The position numbers and the translations under genes were made by a program. A model generated the notes under the pieces. It did no database searches and was not told where the DNA came from. It worked only from the letters and a program-made list of their open reading frames with translations. This document shows, one piece after another, positions 60,441 through 64,000 of a stretch of 64,000 nt of DNA. Origin of the DNA: Enterobacter sp. ENT03 (GTDB lineage: Bacteria; Pseudomonadota; Gammaproteobacteria; Enterobacterales; Enterobacteriaceae); assembly GCF_019218745.1 (NCBI RefSeq), contig NZ_JAHUXA010000021.1:1-64000 (forward strand). Direction: 5' to 3'. How positions within the stretch are numbered: the first letter of the stretch is position 1; each line of letters starts with the position of its first letter.

Positions 60441-61712
60441 ATGAAAAGACGTTCGTTACTGAAAGCATTTGCCCTGTCCGCCACCTTTTTGAGCATGGGC
60501 TTTTCTCTACAGGCATACGCAGCAGACACCATTAAAGTGGGGATCATGCACTCCCTCTCCGGGACCATGGCGATCTCTGAAACGCCGCTGAAAGACATGG
60601 CGCTGATGACCATCGCCGAGATCAACGCCAAAGGCGGCGTGCTGGGTAAACAGCTGGAGCCAGTGGTGGTCGATCCGGCCTCCAACTGGCCGCTGTTCGC
60701 GGAAAAAGCCCGGCAGTTACTGACCCAGGATAAAGCGGCGGTGGTGTTTGGCTGCTGGACGTCGGTATCGCGTAAATCGGTGCTGCCGGTCTTCGAGGAG
60801 CTGAACGGGCTGCTGTTCTACCCGGTGCAGTATGAAGGCGAAGAGATGTCGCCAAACGTCTTCTACACCGGTGCCGCGCCGAACCAGCAGGCGATCCCGG
60901 CGGTGGAATACATGATGAGTGAAGACGGCGGCGGCGCGAAACGCTTCTTCCTGCTCGGCACCGATTACGTCTATCCGCGCACCACCAATAAGATCCTGCG
61001 TGCTTTCCTGCACAGCAAAGGCGTGAAGGATCAGGACATCGAAGAGGTCTACACGCCGTTTGGCTACAGCGACTACCAGACCATTGTCTCCAACATCAAA
61101 AAATTCTCTGCCGGTGGCAAAACGGCGGTGATCTCCACCATCAACGGCGACTCCAACGTGCCGTTCTACAAAGAGCTGGCGAACCAGGGCATCAAGGCGA
61201 CGGACGTGCCGGTGGTGGCCTTCTCGGTGGGTGAAGAAGAACTGCGCGGGATCGATGCCAAACCGCTGGTCGGGCATCTGGCGGCGTGGAACTACTTTGA
61301 ATCGGTCAGCAATCCGGTGAACACCAAATTTGTTGCCGATTACCGGGCGTATGCCAAAGCGCACAAGCTGCCGAACGCCGATACCGTCGTGACCAACGAT
61401 CCGATGGAAGCCACGTATGTCGGCATTCATATGTGGGCGCAGGCGGTGGAAAAAGCAGGCACCACCGATGTGGATAAAGTGCGCGCGGCGATGGCGAACC
61501 AGTCGTTCGCTGCGCCGAGCGGCTTTACCCTGACCATGGACGCCACCAATCATCACCTGCACAAACCGGTGATGATTGGCGAAATCGAAGATAACGGTCA
61601 GTTCAATGTGGTGTGGCAGACGGAGCAGGCGGTTCGCGCCCAGCCGTGGAGCCCGTACATTGCCGGTAACGACAAAAAGCCGGATCACCCGGTGAAAACC
61701 GGCGGGAAATAA
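60441..61712 (+). CDS. urtA: Urea ABC transporter substrate-binding protein
   Basis: A 423-residue periplasmic binding protein of the branched-chain amino-acid/amide (HAAT) type; the mature start DTIKVGIMHSLSGTMAISE is characteristic of UrtA. The signal peptide (about 28 residues, ending QAYAA) begins MKRRSLLKAF, which contains a twin-arginine-like RRSLLK motif, so Tat export is possible. It is 41 bases after the GntR gene. Confidence 0.93.
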   Translation: MKRRSLLKAFALSATFLSMGFSLQAYAADTIKVGIMHSLSGTMAISETPLKDMALMTIAEINAKGGVLGKQLEPVVVDPASNWPLFAEKARQLLTQDKAAVVFGCWTSVSRKSVLPVFEELNGLLFYPVQYEGEEMSPNVFYTGAAPNQQAIPAVEYMMSEDGGGAKRFFLLGTDYVYPRTTNKILRAFLHSKGVKDQDIEEVYTPFGYSDYQTIVSNIKKFSAGGKTAVISTINGDSNVPFYKELANQGIKATDVPVVAFSVGEEELRGIDAKPLVGHLAAWNYFESVSNPVNTKFVADYRAYAKAHKLPNADTVVTNDPMEATYVGIHMWAQAVEKAGTTDVDKVRAAMANQSFAAPSGFTLTMDATNHHLHKPVMIGEIEDNGQFNVVWQTEQAVRAQPWSPYIAGNDKKPDHPVKTGGK

Positions 61713-61786
61713 TTCCCGCAGGCCCGAGGCGCGGGGCAAGACGAGTAGCCCCGCGCCGTGGCTGAACTCATCCGGAAAACAGTGAC

Positions 61787-63364
61787 ATGATGAAAATTCT
61801 CCCGGCTTTGGGCTGTCTTCTTTTAAGCGGTCTGCTGATGGCAATCCCCGCGCACGCCGGGCCTGCCGCTGATTACGGTCAGGCCAGCCGCGCACAGCAG
61901 ATCCAGTTGCTCCAGCAGTGGGCCGCCGCACCTGATGCCTCCCGGCTGGCGTTCCTGCAAACGCTCAATGAGGCGGAGGTGGTGACGGATACGCGCGGTC
62001 AGCTGTTTACGCCTGCGGGTGACAAATTTATCCCGCTGGAAGGCGATGCCGCCCCGGTGGGCAGCGTCAAAAAAATCTTCCTCAATAACCGGCTGCGCGG
62101 GCTGATCAAAAGCGCGCTGGCCTCGCATCAGTTAGTCAGCCCGGACGCCTCCGTGCGACTTCAGGCGGCGCTGACGCTCCAGGCCAGCGCGCAGGCCGAT
62201 CAGTTGCCGCTGCTCAGCGCACGGCTGGCGGCCGAACAGGATGCGCGGGTGCATACTGCGCTGGCGATTGCGGTGGCGAATTTACAGCTGGCGGACAGTC
62301 GGGCAGAAAAACGACTGGAAGCAGTCACGCTGCTGGGCGAAGCCAGCGATCCGCAGGTGCAGGCCAGTCTGATGCGGCTGACGCAGCCGCAGGCAGAGCC
62401 TGATCCCGCCGTGCGCGCCGCAGCGGCGGAAAGTCTGGCACAGGTACAGCAGCGACTGAAATGGGGCGAGTGGCTGGGGCAGGCATTCAGTGGTATTTCG
62501 CTCGGCTCGATCCTGCTGCTGGCGGCATTAGGACTGGCGATCACTTATGGCCTGCTCGGGGTGATCAATATGGCCCACGGCGAGATGCTGATGATCGGCG
62601 CGTACTCCACCTGGCTGGTGCAGGATCTGTTTTCGCGCGTGGCCCCGGAGTGGCTGGCGTTCTATCCGCTGGTGGCGCTGCCGGTGGCGTTCTTTATCAC
62701 CGCCGCGGTGGGCATGGTCCTTGAGCGCACCATTATCCGCCATCTCTATGGCCGACCGCTGGAAACCCTGCTCGCCACCTGGGGGATCAGCCTGATGCTG
62801 ATCCAGTGCGTACGCATGTTGTTTGGCACGCAAAACCTCGAAGTGGCGAACCCGGCCTGGCTCTCCGGCGGCTGGGTGGTCCTGCCGAATCTGGTGCTGC
62901 CGTACAACCGGCTGGCGGTGATCCTCTTTGTGGCGGGCGTGTTGACCCTCACCTGGCTGCTGCTCAACAAAACCCGTCTCGGCATGAACGTGCGAGCGGT
63001 GACGCAAAACCGCCGCATGGCAGATTGCTGCGGCGTGCCGACCGGGCGCGTGGACATGCTGGCGTTCGGCCTCGGCTCCGGCATTGCCGGGTTGGGCGGC
63101 GTGGCGTTATCCCAGTTGGGCAACGTTGGCCCGGAACTGGGGCAGGGCTACATCATCGATTCCTTCCTCGTGGTGGTCACCGGCGGCGTCGGTCAGCTGG
63201 CGGGCACGGTGGTGGCGGCGCTGGGCCTGGGCGTGCTCAACAAAGTGCTGGAGCCGCAGACCGGCGCGGTGCTGGCGAAAATCGCCATTCTGGTCCTGAT
63301 CGTGCTGTTTATCCAGAAACGGCCGCAGGGGTTATTTGCATTCAAAGGGCGGGTAATTGACTGA
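61787..63364 (+). CDS. urtB: Urea ABC transporter permease UrtB
   Basis: A 525-residue protein. A signal peptide-like start (ending IPAHAG) and a roughly 200-residue Ala/Gln-rich helical periplasmic region, typical of UrtB and absent from LivH, precede a LivH-type permease with about eight membrane segments (from residue 235). NMAHGEMLMIGAY is the family motif. The stop overlaps urtC by one base (TGATG). Confidence 0.93.
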   Translation: MMKILPALGCLLLSGLLMAIPAHAGPAADYGQASRAQQIQLLQQWAAAPDASRLAFLQTLNEAEVVTDTRGQLFTPAGDKFIPLEGDAAPVGSVKKIFLNNRLRGLIKSALASHQLVSPDASVRLQAALTLQASAQADQLPLLSARLAAEQDARVHTALAIAVANLQLADSRAEKRLEAVTLLGEASDPQVQASLMRLTQPQAEPDPAVRAAAAESLAQVQQRLKWGEWLGQAFSGISLGSILLLAALGLAITYGLLGVINMAHGEMLMIGAYSTWLVQDLFSRVAPEWLAFYPLVALPVAFFITAAVGMVLERTIIRHLYGRPLETLLATWGISLMLIQCVRMLFGTQNLEVANPAWLSGGWVVLPNLVLPYNRLAVILFVAGVLTLTWLLLNKTRLGMNVRAVTQNRRMADCCGVPTGRVDMLAFGLGSGIAGLGGVALSQLGNVGPELGQGYIIDSFLVVVTGGVGQLAGTVVAALGLGVLNKVLEPQTGAVLAKIAILVLIVLFIQKRPQGLFAFKGRVID

Positions 63365-64000
63365 TGAGCCAACCACTAACGCTGACCCTGGCCCGACGCG
63401 CGCCACGCCTGACCGGGCTGCTGTCCGGGCTGATTTTAATGGCGCTGCTGGCACTGCCGTTTCTCGCTTTGCTGCCTGCCACGCACCCGCTGGCGATCTC
63501 CACCTACACGCTGACGCTGATCGGTAAGATCCTCTGTTACGCGGTGGTCGCGGTAGCGCTGGATCTGGTGTGGGGTTATGCCGGAATGCTGTCGCTGGGG
63601 CACGGGCTGTTTTTCGCCCTCGGCGGCTACGCGATGGGCATGTATCTGATGCGCCAGGCCACCGGCGACGGGCTGCCGGCCTTTATGTCGTTTCTGTCGT
63701 GGACGGAGCTGCCCTGGTTCTGGGCGGGTACGCAGTATTTTGCCTGGGCGCTGTGCCTGGTGATCCTCGTACCGGGGCTACTGGCGCTGGTGTTTGGCTG
63801 GTTCGCTTTCCGCTCGCGCATTAAAGACGTCTACTTTTCGATTATGACGCAGGCGCTGACCTACGCCGGGATGCTGCTGTTTTTCCGCAACGAAACCGGC
63901 TTTGGCGGCAACAACGGCTTTACCGGTTTCACTACGCTGCTGGGCTTTCCGGTGTCGGCTACCGGCACGCGCATCGGGCTGTTTATCGCCACCGTGCTGT
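63364..64000 (+). CDS. urtC: Urea ABC transporter permease UrtC, truncated by the window end
   Basis: The first 212 codons of a LivM-type permease: a short cytoplasmic N-terminus, then membrane segments and motif WGYAGMLSLGHGLFFALGGYAMG. The Trp-rich insertion (about 95-130) is typical of UrtC. The reading frame is open at 64000; urtD and urtE ATPases should follow outside the window. Confidence 0.92.
   Translation, partial: MSQPLTLTLARRAPRLTGLLSGLILMALLALPFLALLPATHPLAISTYTLTLIGKILCYAVVAVALDLVWGYAGMLSLGHGLFFALGGYAMGMYLMRQATGDGLPAFMSFLSWTELPWFWAGTQYFAWALCLVILVPGLLALVFGWFAFRSRIKDVYFSIMTQALTYAGMLLFFRNETGFGGNNGFTGFTTLLGFPVSATGTRIGLFIATVL

Noticed and set aside
53330..64000. A genomic island integrated at glyU
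   Set aside because: No integrase gene and no visible duplicate of the tRNA 3' end were found inside the window; the genes to the right could equally be ancestral to the genus.

Overview
The window comes from a member of the Enterobacteriaceae, close to Citrobacter, Enterobacter, Leclercia or Kosakonia; I cannot name the genus from sequence alone. The backbone keeps the familiar enteric order epd-pgk-fbaA // mscS-argO-yggE-argP-rpiA-serA-fau-ssrS-zapA-ygfB-pepP-ubiH-ubiI-gcvTHP-ygfF-bglA-trhA-ygfZ-sdhE-cptA-fldB-xerD-dsbC-recJ-prfB-lysS-idi-ygeR-glyU. The proteins are very close to their E. coli counterparts, coding sequence is G+C rich, and REP-type hairpins lie between many genes.

Four accessory blocks sit on this backbone. 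(1) Positions 374-7800, minus strand, form a tight four-gene catabolic operon: a glucose-family PTS EIICB, a PHP-domain metallohydrolase, a DUF5054 protein and a GH38 alpha-mannosidase. It looks like a system for importing and splitting an alpha-mannoside. (2) Positions 8085-11140, minus strand, encode a complete ECF-type vitamin or metal transporter (S component, EcfT, two ATPases) headed by a small PPC/DUF296 protein; the substrate is unknown. (3) Positions 15066-22311 lie between fbaA and mscS, which are neighbours in E. coli. They encode a carbamate kinase, an MFS transporter, the FdrA/YlbE/YlbF trio (the oxamate carbamoyltransferase of allantoin fermentation in E. coli) and an AllS-like LysR regulator. 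No allantoin ring-opening genes are present, so this looks like a stand-alone ATP-yielding carbamoyl-transfer module fed by its own transporter. (4) From 54119 to the end of the window, downstream of tRNA-Gly(CCC) and yjdI-yjdJ, there is a nitrogen-scavenging operon: allophanate hydrolase, urea carboxylase, a GntR regulator and the urea ABC transporter urtABC (urtC runs off the end). It is preceded by a clear sigma-54 promoter with two NtrC-like sites.

The conserved core covers central metabolism (epd, pgk, fbaA, rpiA, serA, glycine cleavage), ubiquinone hydroxylases, osmotic and amino-acid export channels (mscS, argO), cell division (zapA), Fe-S and flavin maturation (ygfZ, sdhE), recombination and repair (xerD, recJ), translation (prfB with its programmed frameshift, lysS, glyU) and the regulatory 6S RNA. 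At the left edge are the last codons of an IS110-type transposase and a 71-bp tandem BIME-like repeat.
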